A stretch of 64,000 nucleotides of DNA from Chimonanthus salicifolius (taxonomy: Eukaryota; Streptophyta; Magnoliopsida; Laurales; Calycanthaceae): positions 10,693,542 through 10,757,541 of the forward strand of contig CM023534.1 of assembly GCA_013350335.1 (NCBI GenBank). The letters are read 5' to 3'. Both the position numbers and the translations under genes were made by a program. Below the pieces are notes generated by a model, which had not been told where the DNA came from, did no database searches, and saw only the letters and a list, made by a program, of their open reading frames with translations. How positions within the stretch are numbered: the stretch's first letter is position 1; the number at the start of each line of letters is the position of its first letter. Shown here piece by piece: positions 1 through 12,658 of this stretch.

Positions 1-89
1 ATCTAGGTCAATTTCATTTTTTTTCTGAACACTAGAAGGATATAAATTTGAAGCACCACCATTCTTGCTGGTTGACAAACTTTTAACAG

Positions 90-281
90 GTTACGGAGAC
101 AGCTGATTTCCAGAAAGACCTCTGCTTGGACAGCTTAGACAGGGTGGAGCTTGTTATGGCCTTCGAGCAAGAATTCAACATTGAGATCCCTGATGAGAAA
201 GCTGATAAATTGGCATGCTGTGCTGATGTTGTCCAATACATAATGTCAAAAGATGAACAGAAGATAGCAGATAAGTCTTGA
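90..281 (+). CDS. Mitochondrial acyl carrier protein, 3' terminal exon (partial)
   Basis: Last exon of a gene that starts left of the window. An acceptor (tttaacag) precedes base 90, and the exon reads 63 residues to a TGA. It contains the phosphopantetheine attachment motif in DLCLDSLDRVELVMAFEQEF, with the Ser of DSLD as the expected modified residue, followed by the helix IPDEKADKL. Acyl carrier proteins carry growing acyl chains on this arm. Mitochondrial forms serve octanoate/lipoate synthesis and respiratory complex I. The segment IPDEKADKLACCADV resembles, from memory, the plant mtACP3 type more than plastid ACPs, which carry GADSLD. The transit peptide and helix 1 are outside the window. 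The frame is intact. Confidence 0.9.
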   Translation, partial: VTETADFQKDLCLDSLDRVELVMAFEQEFNIEIPDEKADKLACCADVVQYIMSKDEQKIADKS

Positions 282-1841
282 TTAGTTTTACAACTTTGTT
301 ATTCATTTCTTTCCCTGGATAGGCACAAGAATTCCAGTGTGAATGGCCTTCAGCATAGTCAATCAGTTCTAAATGTTGGAATTAGAAAAATGGTGGTTTT
401 GATATGAACTCAATTCTTGGAGCAATTGAGTCATTTGACACAGAAGATACTTTCTTTCAATACTCTCTCTTGTTTTTGAAGAATGGTTCAGAGTTGTTTT
501 TCAAGTTGGGCCTTTACAATCTTAGATGTCAAGGTTAAAGACCAATGAGCTGTGTCAGTCACATGTTTTGCTGTTATTCACTTGTGTAATTGGGGTTACC
601 TTTTGTGGTGAGGTCCATCAGTACCAGCCTATGATAAATCTTTTTAGTTCTTCACATACGTGGTAGGTCAATGTCCAAGTTGGACAGTTGGTCGTAGGTG
701 GACCTGACAAAAGTTCTCAGCTAGAAATTAGATGTCTAATAAGAAAATTCATTGTACGTCAGAAATATAAGCCATCCACTGGTTTGACCAGGCTGCCTTC
801 GTTGCACTATCTGAATCTATCTTACTGTGTGCGTTTTCAAAGATAGAATTGAATACATGAGAAATGTGTCTGCAATTCTTGTGAAAGAAGGATTTTTAAA
901 ACTAGAAAGAGGATTTGTTTTAATTGATTTATAGGAAAGAGTGAAGTTTGAAATCATAAGCATCGCATACATTGGCTGGCTTGGAACTAAGGAACTCTCT
1001 GATAAGCATTGAAAACAGAACTTCACTATTAAACCTCATACTCTTGGTCACCCTTTCCGCCTTTCGGGACATTGAAAAGCTACTATAAAGCAAAACCCCT
1101 TTTACCAAGTCAAGTACCATAGGCAACAGTCTGATCCAAAGTTCCCATCTCTAGAATGTTATCCATTATCCAACATTCTCCAAGACCAAGATATGGTCCC
1201 CATCAGTTGAATTCACAATCAAGACACTGAAAAATGGTTGTTCTCATTCCATGTATACTTTCAAGGTATGCTTCCCCAAGCACAAATCTGTATTGTTTAT
1301 GATTTAAAAGCTCTGTTTTTTACAGTGACTCATGAGTCTAATGGGAGAAGTTCATGTGGGCATTCTGCATTTCATATTAAAAACTCGTACTACCTTTTAT
1401 ACTTTGCGTTTAGATGAGGAGAAAGTTTTTGGAGAATTCTTCTCGCTCTCTTAAGTAGGGGATTCTCTTACCCTTGTATCTTGTTTGGCAATACAAATGA
1501 GAAAGTGAGTGTAAAAGGAAGGAAAGAAGATGGGGTTTCTCCTCCCTCTCTAATGGAAATGGGTTTTCTACTTGGATGGGAAAGGAGAGTAAAGTATGAC
1601 TTAATTTCCTTTTGATTAATAAAATACCATACAAATGAAAAGAGAGAAATCTCTAGATTTCTCCTCAATTCCCCTGAAACAAAAACAACCTTGGGTCAAA
1701 ATTAAATAACTTGTTTTCTTTCTGAATTACTACTCTTGCATCAAAACTGAAGAAGCCAATTTCTTTTTATGTATTGATTCAAATGGGTATCATACAATTT
1801 GCCGAGTTTAAGATTTATGTCTGAGGGTGGCCTTAATATTA

Positions 1842-1967
1842 TGGGTAGGAATTTCACTTTTTTCCTCACCTTTCTTTTCCTCTTTTCTAAAAACAAGGGT
1901 AAATTTGAAAATTCCTTTTAAAGAGGTGCACCATAAGAGAAAATGGGGGTGCAAAAATCACTACCTA
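1842..1967. mobile_element. Short hAT-type MITE with 8-bp target duplication
   Basis: A 126-bp element. The left end TGGGTAGGAATTT matches the reverse complement of the right end (TAGGTAGTGATTT) at 10 of 13 positions. The 8 bases before it (1834-1841) and after it (1968-1975) are both TAATATTA. An 8-bp duplication is the usual hAT length. No coding capacity. The AT-rich duplication could arise by chance, so confidence is moderate. Confidence 0.6.
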
Positions 1968-3419
1968 TAATATTAATGATTTATTGGTTAAGAATATTAC
2001 ACAACACAATTAGATATGTACATATTGGTTCTATGGGCCTGTAGAATTACAGAATAATTTTACGGCTAAAAAGCAGAATAAAAAATCGATGTGGACAATA
2101 TGGATCTAATGTATCATTAGCAAATCAATAAATACATATCCAATCCTCCAGAACTAAACGGGTTCAATAGTGAGAATAATGGTCTGAATTCACACTCTCT
2201 TCACATGTATCTATTCTCATGAATTGTATGTGTACTTGATTTGGATTCATTTCGAGTTGATCTCATTGTTAGATTAAAAATTTATCTAAAATTGATTCTA
2301 TTTTTATTGTCGATTTTTTTGCCATTGAAAATCATAGCTTTTTCATATCCAATTAATCTGATTTTTACGAGGAATGTCATCTTAAAAATACCTTTCAAAT
2401 ACTTCCATCTCTATATATTGAATTGAGCCCAAGAGCAATTGTTGCTCATGGCAACATTGCCTGAAGAAAATTTTTGAGGCCCACCTTGGATCTTCCATTG
2501 AGTTTTATGATTGGATAACTTGAATCAACAGATCAATCAGCATTCGTTCGGCTAACTCTTGATAACTGCTCATAACAAAATGATGGAACATCTTGTAATG
2601 CCTTTGCTTTAATTTAGATAGTCCTTTACCCTAAAAAAAAAAAAATGATGGAACATCTGAATTTAAAATTATTGAATTTATTTAGTAATAGAGAAGTGAA
2701 AGTGATGATGAAAAATAATTATTATAATTCTGATTTTATGATTTGGGCCACTCAACAATAGGGTCTTATGATCATAGAGCAGGAATACTTCAATTACCTA
2801 TGGTGAGGGCCATAATGAAAACAACGTGAACACCCCATCTTTTCTACCATTGGTATTTAGTATACAAAGTGTGCTAATTTAATACCAAAAGAAGGAAATA
2901 AGTTGCATACTTGCATCCATATGAATCATTAAAAATGAAGGAAAAGACAAAAATTAGACCCCATATGACATGAATAAAATTATAAAAGGATGGCAATTGA
3001 GTGCATGAGAAACTTGTGTAGTGAAAAGTATAAAGTCATCTATAATTATAAAGTGGCATCATTAATGGCGCAAACCATGACAGAGGCCTTAAAAATGGGT
3101 TGCAATCATGGCTGCAACTCTCCTAAAAAATTCACAAAAATTATGACTGTACTACCTCTAAAGTTTTCTATCTTCTGTATAATTGGGAAGGATTGAAGAA
3201 GGATTGAAGTAACGTTAGGATTGATATCCATTCCAAAAAAAATTATTAATTAGATAGAGTGGTTCAAGTCTCTTATAAATTTCTAGATCTCTATATTTTC
3301 AATGTCGGGCTCGTTCACTGCCCCAACAATCCCCTTAGAATGAGGTCAGTCATTCCATCCATCTGAGATTTTTCCCAAGTCTACATGAGGTACTCTGAGA
3401 CATGATTCTAATATCACTT

Positions 3420-3720
3420 GTTATGACCGAATATTTAATTCAAGAGACTAGCTTATTAGATGGAGTGGTATAAGTCCCTTATAAATCCTTAGAAATCCTT
3501 CTACACTTCCAATGCAAGAGTCTGGAGTTCGATTTTACTCTACCTCAAAGGGTCATTCCTTCTACATTTACTCGACGTGTATAGGTAGGAAAAGTTTCCA
3601 CTCATCTCAAAAGGCCACTCTCTATAGATTTACTATGTGTATGTGAGTAAAGAGGCTTATACATGTCTTGAGGATTAGTCAAGTCTTCAAAATGATATGG
3701 ACACCTTGATCATAAAAAAA
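3420..3720 (+). mobile_element. SINE-like interspersed repeat
   Basis: Contains a B-box-like GGAGTTCGATTTTACTC near 3513 and ends in GATCATAAAAAAA. Its 3' half (CACTCTCTATAGATTTACTA, then GAGGCTTATACATG) is recognisably related to the 3' halves of the repeats at 39075-39287 (+) and 50066-50262 (-), so it is the same family. The upstream stretch around 3250-3290 partly repeats the 3455-3495 segment. No clear target-site duplication was seen. Confidence 0.45.
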
Positions 3721-3777
3721 ATTATTTTAATACATAACATTTATATACGAATAGCCAATGTAGAAAAGAAAAAGCTT

Positions 3778-4268
3778 AAGTGACACTCTCATTCAATTTC
3801 TCCATTCCATCGTCAAACTCTTCAATTTTCTCCCTTAGTTTCTTTAATCTCTCCATTCTCACGTCAAGCTCTTAAATTTTCTCTCTATACACTCTATTTT
3901 ACTGTCACTCTCTCCATATCTTGTCCATAAGTTGATGGAAATTACGTTTTTACCCTTCCATCCAAATGCAAAAATTTATTCAAGTGCTGTTGTGAAGTAC
4001 GATTTTCAAACAAAGTCGTTTCTCAATAGATTTCTACAAACAAAGTATCAAAATTCATCTATCTGAATTTTAATACCTTTTTTGTAAAAATCGATCCAGA
4101 AACGAACTTGTTTGAAAATCCAACTCCACAGCCCACTTCTTTAGAACGAAGGAATTCCCACTTCAGTCTGGGAATTCTCACTTCACATTCTACTTAATTC
4201 GAACGACTTTTTGAATTTCAAACAAAATTTTTCATTGGGGGAAGATTTGCGGGTGTCTACTCCCCTTT
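3778..4268. repeat. Possible foldback repeat
   Basis: Internal segments are arranged as inverted copies: TTTTCAAACAAAGTCGTTTC at about 4002 pairs with GAAACGAACTTGTTTGAAAA at about 4092. Similar motifs occur inside the element at 57064-58021 (CTACAAA…TCAAAA…TCATCTA…CTGAATTTTA). The ends are not defined and no target duplication was found. Confidence 0.35.
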
Positions 4269-5505
4269 AATATAAAAAAAAAGTGAAAGAGTGAAAGAAG
4301 AAGATGGGAACAAGGAGAAGTTTGTGCCAATGAGCATAACACAGGCTCCGTTTGGATAGGGGTAATTTTTTAGAGGGGATGCTCCAAGGGTAATGAATAA
4401 CCTTTTGTACGAAAAGGGTAAGGGATATTAAAAAAGTGAGAAAATGTTAATCTAACTAAAAAAAAAAGTGAAAAAAAAATGACTTCAGACCATAGATAAC
4501 TTAAAAAATTATATTTTGACCAAATGCCACCCGACCCAAAACAAATTTAAAATTTAGGTCTAATTGTGTTGGGAAGTCTCAAACACAAATCCCATCCAAT
4601 CAAATAAAAAATACTATGTAATTTTCATCCTTTCCATTATTTTAGTCATATATTATAATTCAAAAAACAAAACTTATTGTTTCCATTTCTTATAGTTCAA
4701 TAACCTCACATGAAAAACTAAATCGAATCAAATTGAATGAAATGAAATTTAGAGTTGATTGAATTATGATGAGCAAAATAAGGGTAAATAAAATTCAAAC
4801 AAATGATACTGAGGAATTAGTTTGATATTCAATTCTCATTCTTCTTTGTTAGAGGTTTTGGGATCAAGCCTCTCTCAATAATATAAAAAAAAAAAAAGGA
4901 CGATCTCCCTTTAGTTCTAAACCCAGTGTATAAGAATTAGAAAGGTTTATACATGATTCAAAAATTAGTTAAATGTGACGTTTGAAAAATTCAGATGAAA
5001 CTGCTCAAATGCTCAAATATCTTAATTTAAAAATATAAAATTCAAACAAATATATCTAGTTGATCCAGTGACCAAATTAATTGGACCCATGTTCCCCATT
5101 GATTACAACGGTGGGAGCCATTTTCTAAAGCTGAGAACTTGAACAAGTAAATCAACAGGCAGGTCCCATCAATTCTCTACTAGTGGGAGACCAACCAATA
5201 TGAAAGTCAGACCAGGCTCCAATTTCCTCTTTTACTCATTATCATTTTCAAGAGGCACCTGCCCAGTTCATGGCAAATCTTACATTGACAATGATCATCA
5301 GATTGAAAATTTGTGGCCATCCTCATGACCATCATGGTTAGGTGGTATTTTAAAAATTGTTAAGATTTTTTATTTTTTACCATTACCAAAGCAACAGATT
5401 TTTTTTACATTAGCATGGTTCCATTTTTTGGCCTTAGGTGGAGTGGACCTCATGCTAAATATAAATTACTGAAATTGTCATTTTCTCTTTTTAAATTAGA
5501 TTCAA

Positions 5506-5646
5506 CCAATTTCTGCATCTTCACTATTCAATTGATCATGATAAAAGAAAATGTTTATAAATTGACTAATTCTATTTAAATATGTTTTTTTTTATAAACA
5601 TTTTCTTTTATCATGATTAATTGAATAGTGAAGATGCAGAAATTGG
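5506..5646. repeat. Near-perfect 56-bp inverted repeat with 29-bp loop
   Basis: Bases 5506-5561 and 5591-5646 are reverse complements with one mismatch in 56. A third, shortened copy of the right arm follows at about 5661-5708. The arms are AT-rich and end on CCAATTTCTGCATC. A transcript through the region would fold into one long hairpin. No match to a known miRNA was recognised. Confidence 0.8.
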
Positions 5647-8518
5647 ATATTGAATAGGTTTTTTTTTATAAACATTTTCTTTATCATGATCAATTAGATA
5701 TTGAATAGGTTTTTTTTTTACGACAATAACAAATAAAATAAGAAATCATTTTGCAAAACAAGTGCCATAGTGACCAGAATGCATGTATGTTGAAAATAGA
5801 AAAGTTTTAAATAGTTTAAAACAGCTAAACTCTTTAAAACTGATAATGTAAATATAAGTTAAACATGAATTAAATATATAGAAAATCATATTAATAAAAA
5901 ATTTAAAAAGACTTATTGGGTCTTCGCAGAAGCCCCTGTCGTCATTACTTTCTATGAAACCTCCTTTGTTTCAAATGTTTCATGTTATGTATTAATTGTA
6001 CGGGTCTTTTATATATTTTAGTGAATTATATTTTTTTTATAATATGAATATATGTACCTCATATAATAATATCAATATTTTTATTTAACATTAGAGGTAA
6101 AATTAATTCTATTAAATCTCTTGATCTACGAACATCGATTAAGTCTATGACCCTTTTAGAGTTGATCATGAATGAAACTTAATATTCTATTTCATGATGT
6201 TAGATTTTAGAATCGTGAGATCACCATAAAAGTCATTGGTCCGATAGATTTGAATTTTGGTGTTGAACCATTTACTCACTTCATCCCTCCTCATTCATGT
6301 GATTTTCTACAGGTCAGACCAAACCATATGGAAACTCGACCAAGTGGACCCAGACCAGAAATTGTAGGGTTGTCTGCTCTCTCTCTCTTACAGTAGGTAA
6401 ATGATGATGGGCTTCCATAAATAAGAACTGCTGGACTGCAGTGGGAAATGGATGAAAGTTCTGATGCTGGCTGGTGAGCTTTCTTCCAGCTGCAATAAAA
6501 TACCAGCTGAGAACTGATCTTTCAGCAGTTGGGTTCTGACCAGACTGCAGATAAACGATGAAACTGGCAGTTACCCAACTCTTCCCTTCACTAGTACAGC
6601 AGCAGCAGCAGCTAAGAAAAGGAACTGTTCTTTTGAAATGAACGGCAAGTTCTTATTAGGAGTTCGATACAACGGCACAAAAAGAAGATGAAAAGCAGTC
6701 TTGGGCTGATAGAATGATCGATGTTGATCCAATTATTGAGAAAAAAGAGCCTTTCTGGTTAATGGGTTTTTACAGAGTTGCAGAAAAAATGGCAAAGAAC
6801 TGTAGAGATGCTCATGAGAGGGAGATTTTTAATTGGTGGGTTTTGTTTGACGTGATGAGATTAGAGGGAAAATGCCATGCGGTAAGCTCAGATGCTTGCA
6901 CATGGCTTCTCAATTTTCCAAGCTCTGGAGGTGAAAATCAATAAAAGAAAAACCAGAGGATTGGTTCTCCCAAGGAGAATCATAGGAGGTAAAAACAATA
7001 TTTACCTCTGAACTTTGATTAATGTTATAAAAAACAAAAACCCGGTTTTTGAGGAGCAATGGGAACTGTGGACTGGAGGGAGAGAGAGATGAGTAACTTC
7101 AAAGAATAAATATAATAATGGATACTTATTTTTCTAAAATCCCTTTTTCCTCCATTGGTGTAACAGGAGAGTGAGGATGTCCCCTCTATGCTATCAAGAG
7201 ATTCAAATAAAAAAATAAAAAAATAACATGAATATAAAGCTGCGTACAGATTTAAAATTTTAGCATAGAATAAAATAAATCAATTTGATTCTCCGGTTAG
7301 AAATAGAGGTAGTTCGAATATATTTAATAGATGAGACTCTTAAGAAAGTGTTTCAAACTTGTCTAATTCTTTTAGACCTTTTCATATACTTGCTTTCTCT
7401 TCTCCCTTAATGAATTTTCTTTGATGACTGCTAAAAAAACTTATCTAAAATTGAGTCTGAAATGATTTTCATAATATCATATCAACTTTTTATAATTTTT
7501 CTTCTATAATTAACTTGAAGATGTCATCTATATTTAATTCCTTTAACTTATGTTGGGACTTTAAATGAGTTTTATTTAGATATTTATAAAGGATTTAGGT
7601 CACTCTACATAACAGATTAATATTTTGGACTAAATATCTAAGTCTTAATCAGTATTATCAGAGTCAGTTCTCACACTACATCATATGGAATCAAGAGATC
7701 CTCTAGACAACAGACATGATAGCTGGCCTCGTTCGAGAAGAAATTGTTCGAGTGTAGATAAAGATCTAGAGATTTATAAAAAAAAAAAAATTAAATAACT
7801 TCCCCTAATAAACTAGTTTTTTAGATTCGATACCCAAATCTTAAAACCTTAGTATTCACAAGGCATGTCAAAATTAATTGACCAACTATTTAAAAAGTCT
7901 TCACATGAGCGAATACAAATAATTTACAAAGTCAAGATGTATTTAGTATCTTTTGTTAATCTAATGATGAAGACAAGTGAAAAGTTATAATTACTTTAAT
8001 CTCCTTTTCTGGCTCTCTATAGGAGAATTCAGTTAAAGAAGTGTTTCTCTACCTATCTGTCAAAATAGAATCGATTTATTTGGGGTTGTGCCCCTGTTTT
8101 CAATTACCATTCATCTCTTCTGAAGTTCTCTTATTACAACGAAGAACCGACCCTCTCTCCTAGTGATTGCCTTCTGAGAGAAGAACTGAGATCCGAAGGG
8201 GGTCTTCTTTGCTCCAGATATCTGTGAATCTCTTTTTCAGTTTTTTTTTTATTATTCTCTTATTTAGTCATTCGTGTGCTTTTTTTTTTTCAAATCCAAT
8301 ACAGAACTCCTTGAGTAAATCTCTCTCTTTCTCAATACGTTCAAATGAAATCATTTCCTTTACATGATTCTTTATGAACAAATTTGTTCTTCTGAACCAG
8401 TAAAGAAAAAAGTCATCCTTCTGTTTGTTTCTCTTCGCATGTGAGGTTCATCATATGAAATTACTTTACAGCTTTGCCTTTTCTTCTCTCGTGATTTGGA
8501 AAACAGAACAGAAATCAA

Positions 8519-8556
8519 ATGGGTTCTTCTTCTCCTCCTCCTTCTTCTCCTTCTTC

Positions 8557-8588
<32 letters not shown>

Positions 8589-9256
8589 CTTCTTGTTTCT
8601 TCAAACGGTCATCACTCTGTTTTGTGGTTTCTCTTCTACTATTTTATGCTCTGTTCGGTTCTGTTCTATCTCCTACATCTCTTACTTGCTTAATTTTAAT
8701 TTCATCCACTGTAATATTCTTCACCTTCACAAAGAAAAAGCCCATTCTGAAGGAGAACCCAATGCCCGTCGAAGCTCTAATCAGTCAAAGCCGTGAAATT
8801 TCACCCACGATGGAGATTGGCCTAAAAACCAAACCAGAACTTGAGATCATCAGACAGGAGAGAAGAGAGGAGAAGGAAGATGACGTGGGTGAGCTTAGTG
8901 GCTGTGCAGTCGGATCGCAAGAAATGTTGCCGGAAAAAGAAAGCATCAGCGTCTCATCAAAGTGTAAGGATTACGAAGACGACGGGTCATGTCCAGACAA
9001 TGTGGGTCAGATTCCGGCATGTTCAGATTGCTCCATCTCCGATGATGAGAGCCTCATTGAGATCGAACTTCCCGACGGTCACTACATCGAATCTGATGAG
9101 CCAAAAGAAATATTCTCGCCCGAATCAGTCTTCAGGCAACATGGTCTAATGGAGCTTTTCTCAGAGATTAATGAGAGTAATGAAGATGATAATTTGTTTG
9201 AGATTGACATTTCCATGGGCCCAATCAATTGTTCGAGGTTAGAAATTGAAGCATGA
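8519..9256 (+). CDS. Two-pass membrane protein with serine tract and acidic tail
   Basis: Single-exon frame of 245 residues. The ATG sits in AATCAAATGGG, a good plant context. Residues 1-29 are serine-rich, including an 11-serine run coded almost wholly by TCT repeats. Two hydrophobic segments follow at about 32-50 and 54-70, then a basic TKKK. The rest is hydrophilic and acidic, with two conserved-looking blocks: SISDDESLIEIELPDGHY (about 155-172) and FSPESVFRQHGLMELFSEIN to DNLFEIDISMG near the C-terminus. I associate these blocks from memory with an uncharacterised plant membrane-protein family. No catalytic motif is visible. It probably has both termini on the same side of the membrane. 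Function unknown. Confidence 0.8.
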
Positions 9257-9257
9257 G

Positions 9258-9259
<2 letters not shown>

Positions 9260-9299
<40 letters not shown>
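9260..9299 (+). repeat. (CT)n microsatellite
   Basis: About 20 CT units beginning directly after the stop codon of the membrane-protein gene, so it probably lies in its 3' UTR. TTAGGGTTT and CTAGGGTTT telobox-like motifs follow within 70 bases. Confidence 0.95.
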
Positions 9300-9302
<3 letters not shown>

Positions 9303-9912
9303 CTCCGTGGATTTTAGACCTTTGATCTTGCATTGGATTAAGATTAGGGTTTAAGGGCTAGGGTTTATTGGGTTTGAGATTCATTTGTAGCCTTTGGTGC
9401 TTGTGGGTTCTGCCTTTTGATTGACCTTGTTTTGATGCAAACTTTGGATGCTGCTTAAAGCATATTGTAGTATGCCTGCTATGGTTCCTTTCCCTTTCCA
9501 TGTCAAATTTTCAAACCCTAGTTTGATGATATACTATTCAATGATATGATAATCTGAAAATTATTTTAATCATGCTTACTTTCAGCATATTTAAGGTATG
9601 AAACTCACTTGTACGAAGTGGTGATGATTTTATTAAAAATATATTTATTAAAATACATGACTCAACAAAAATCACCTTTATCATTTGGAAATTATAAAAT
9701 CTTAATAGTTAAAAAAAATTAAAATGATCAATTTTTAAAAAAAAATAACTTATATAATTAATATATTTTTTGATAAACTACATATTATGATTCTAACAAA
9801 TAATAAAGTCTAATCTTTTTTTTTTTTCTCAATGCAAACATCTCTACTCACACACCTCATAAATTTAAGAGAGTTGTCATTTGAAGTGGGGTAGAAGCTA
9901 AATTCAGAATTT

Positions 9913-10116
9913 ACCTAACGTTGAGTAGCTCAACTGGTTAATTCCTACGTTAGGAAGTGAGAGGTCACTAGTTCGAGTCCCAGCGGCATTAGGTGTCATG
10001 TGTGGGTGTGGGGCGCTCATCTAGGGGTTTTAAGTTAGACGTAAGCGCACCCTAACAACTTGACAACAGACCGCTGGTGTAGGCTTGAGGTTCCCCTAGG
10101 TTATAAAAAAAAAAAA
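9913..10116 (+). mobile_element. tRNA-derived SINE
   Basis: Has an A-box-like TAGCTCAACTGGTTA and a B-box AGTTCGAGTCC spaced as in a tRNA promoter. A tRNA-unrelated body and a terminal ATAAAAAAAAAAA tail follow. The body differs from the SINE copies at 10555 and 11426, so it is a separate family. The tRNA-like part does not fold as a full cloverleaf, so this is not a tRNA gene. Confidence 0.7.
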
Positions 10117-10554
10117 ATCAAACTCAAAAGTCACATTTTCTAAGATTGATTTTGGCATCACTCCAACTCCTTCGAATTTAAATCTTCGACAATATCAGGA
10201 GACTTCTCCTCTGTATAACTCAGTACTGTGAGCCAGGTGCTGCATGAATTAATACTGCAAAAGTATCTAATAAGCCTCAAATGTCCTTAATGCGTATCCA
10301 CTCTTTTTTTAAAAGCAAAGAGGTAATGATATTGAATCATATAAAGGCATATGTTTGTCTGCCATCTTTGTTCTTAATAATCACCACACATAAGTAATCT
10401 AGAGAACTCTAATAGTCAGTTCATAGTAATAATGATAGCAGCAATCTCTTCAAATAGAAAATAAGATAGCACCCCATCAATAGTCAATAAAATAAAATTT
10501 TAACTCACTTTTCTCTCTTTTTAGGTGCCATTTGGATGAATAACCTCATTTGAA

Positions 10555-10719
10555 CTCTCGTGTAGATCAATTGGTTGCCTCCTGTCTCAGAAAGTGAGAT
10601 GTTGCAGTTTCGAGCTCTCATGACTTAACTTTAGTGTGCCTTAGGAGTAGTGAACTCACCCTTAGAAATTTTATGCACTGAGTATCCCGGCAGTTTTCCA
10701 CATGTAAATTAAAAAAAAA
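10555..10719 (+). mobile_element. tRNA-derived SINE with 14-bp target duplication
   Basis: A 165-bp unit with A-box-like TAGATCAATTGGTTG, B-box-like GTTTCGAGCTC, a body ending CCACATGTAAATT and an A9 tail. It is flanked by exact 14-bp copies of TAACCTCATTTGAA (10541-10554 and 10720-10733), the expected product of LINE-assisted insertion. It shares its body with the copies at 11426-11587 (+), 42637-42746 (+) and about 44590-45476 (-). Confidence 0.85.
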
Positions 10720-11425
10720 TAACCTCATTTGAAAGCATTTTTTAAATGCTATTAAGATGCTGACAAATCATGTTTGATGACAGCCTTCTTCTCTCACTTT
10801 TGATTTTTCTTTTACCTTTTCCAAACATTGTTGTTCTCTTTTTTAAGATGTTCAAATATGTTTTCATTGCTTCTATGTTGATAATTTAGAGTTTTATTCA
10901 ATACTTTTGTGCTTGAAGAATACTTTTGTGCTTCGAAGAGAGATGAAAATCTTGAGTTTCTTCACTTGTAAAAAAAATAGTACAAAAATAAAACTGTAAT
11001 TTCAATTCTTTATAGTTTAATATTTATATTATATTTGTACTATACATATTTTTAAAAAAAATATATCATCTTCATGTATTTTTCTAAAGATACTTCAATT
11101 ATACATCATGTACATTTCACATAAATGTATAATATACATTATACTTATACTATTAATTCACAAATTATTCAACCACTTTAGTTCTTATTTACTCTTTTCT
11201 TATATTGTATAAATATATAATATAAAGATTTTCTTGATTTATCAAGGTAATTGATTTGATTCTAAACATTGAGCATTTAGAAAAAAGATAAAGAGAGAAA
11301 AAAAAAATTGTGAATATTTCATTGTGATTCTAATTCTTAACTAACATGTATTACAAATAAAGCTTTCTTTCAAAAAATAAGTTTTTCTTTAAATTGGTTT
11401 TCTTCTAAATTTTTTTAACAACAAA

Positions 11426-11587
11426 GTAGTTCAACTGATTAATCTCCTGCCTCAGGAAGCGGGAGGTGCCAAATTCGAGTCCCCATGGCCTAATCTGGTG
11501 TACCCTAAGGGCAGTGGGTATCACTCGTGGGAGTTTTACACTGGATTTCTCGCAGGTTTTCCACACTGTAAATTCAAAAAAAAAAAA
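11426..11587 (+). mobile_element. tRNA-derived SINE, same family as 10555-10719
   Basis: A-box-like TAGTTCAACTGATTA and B-box AATTCGAGTCC. The body includes CCCATGGCC, GGGCAGTGGGTA, GTGGGAGTTTTACAC and a CCACACTGTAAATTC end, then an A12 tail. It is the best-preserved body of this family in the window. No clear target duplication was seen. Confidence 0.75.
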
Positions 11588-11923
11588 TTAGATTAAAAAC
11601 ATTGTTTTGTCTTTGTTTCAATTTCAAATATTTTCAAATTTTACAAAAAATAGAAATATGTTAAATTTATATATAATTTAACTGAATTTTTTGTTTCACA
11701 ATCTTTCAAATAGTGCATATCATACCTATATGTATCATAATCCAAAGGAGTTTGAGTGATTGTCACTTCTTTTATGGTTCATGTGATATTATCATTTTTT
11801 AAAATCCAATGCAATCAATAAGCTTTCTTTCTAAAAGGAGGTTTTAAGTTTGATTCATGTTTAAACTTTTTTGAATAATTTTCCATGAAATAATTTCTCA
11901 TCAATTTGACCATTGTATGGTAT

Positions 11924-12009
11924 AGATTAGAAAGTCTATACATACTCATTCGATTAGTCTCACTTTAGATTAGAAAGTCTATACATACTCATTCGATTAG
12001 TCTCACCTT
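11924..12009. repeat. 43-bp direct tandem duplication
   Basis: AGATTAGAAAGTCTATACAT and the following bases to TCTCAC occur twice in a row with almost no divergence, which implies a recent duplication. Confidence 0.9.
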
Positions 12010-12394
12010 TAATGTAAAGTATGTGAGTTCTGCTGTTAACAGATCATATTAAAGAGTAGATATGGGACTTAAAAAAATTTAATATGAATTTTTTAGTCAA
12101 TTCATAACTCGTAATTTTTAAGATAAAGATAAATTATTAAATATTTTTTGGCATAATAAAACACTAAAAATACATTAAATAGATTAAAAAAGTAAAACAA
12201 AATTCAAATTAAAAATTAAATTCACTATAAAATGTAATGGTATATGAAGGAAACAATCGCTAAAAGTTCACTACTTTCGCCCAAATAGTCCTGATAAACA
12301 TAAAATTTGATTATCCAAACCTAATTGACTTTGTATGGCCTCCTTATTCAGTGTTAGTGTTAATATATAATGAACTAAATTTTCGAACCCTATT

Positions 12395-12614
12395 TTATAA
12401 GGGGTAAACATTCTTACACGGAAAAAGCATTTTATCTCACATTAGGAATTTAATTTTTTTAAATTTCCATTTTCCCCCTTCACTTCCATTTTAATCTACC
12501 ACTTTCTGTGTTGGGTTGGAACTTGGAAGGGTAAAATGGAAATTTAAAAAAAAAATTGAATTATCGTGTGAGATGAAAAAATTCTCCCATGTAAAAATGT
12601 ATACCCCTTCATAA
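12395..12614. mobile_element. MITE with long terminal inverted repeats
   Basis: A 220-bp element. Its left end TTATAAGGGGTAAACATTCT pairs with its right end, and the match continues inward through TTATCTCACA / GTGTGAGATGAA and AATTTCCATTTT / AAAATGGAAATT. Arms are about 75-80 bp with mismatches. No convincing target duplication, so the superfamily is left open. Confidence 0.6.
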
Positions 12615-12658
12615 GTCTTATAAGCTGAAAGATAAATTGTTTTCACATATTTTATAAA

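Larger units (their letters stand above)
282..8518. other. Intergenic region, about 8.2 kb
   Basis: AT-rich DNA with no gene I can support. The first few hundred bases are probably the 3' UTR of the acyl carrier protein gene. It contains the MITE at 1842-1967, a SINE-like repeat at about 3420-3720, a possible foldback repeat at about 3778-4268, and the inverted repeat at 5506-5646. Open frames here (for example 2241-2426, 2990-3196 and 6714-6944) show no family motif. The last kilobase before 8519 is probably the promoter and 5' UTR of the next gene. Confidence 0.6.

Noticed and set aside
6714..6944. 76-residue frame MIDVDPIIEKKEPFWLMG…
   Set aside because: Reasonable amino-acid mix but no recognised family, no splice partners and no neighbouring coding exons; kept only as an unassigned open frame.
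8425..8796. Poly-Phe and poly-Leu frames around 8500-8700
   Set aside because: Alternative frames of the TCT repeat; the third frame holds the continuous 245-residue protein.
9913..10000. tRNA gene
   Set aside because: A- and B-boxes are present but the segment does not form a full cloverleaf, and a poly(A)-tailed body follows; SINE. The same applies at 10555, 11426, 42637, 45420 and 50200.
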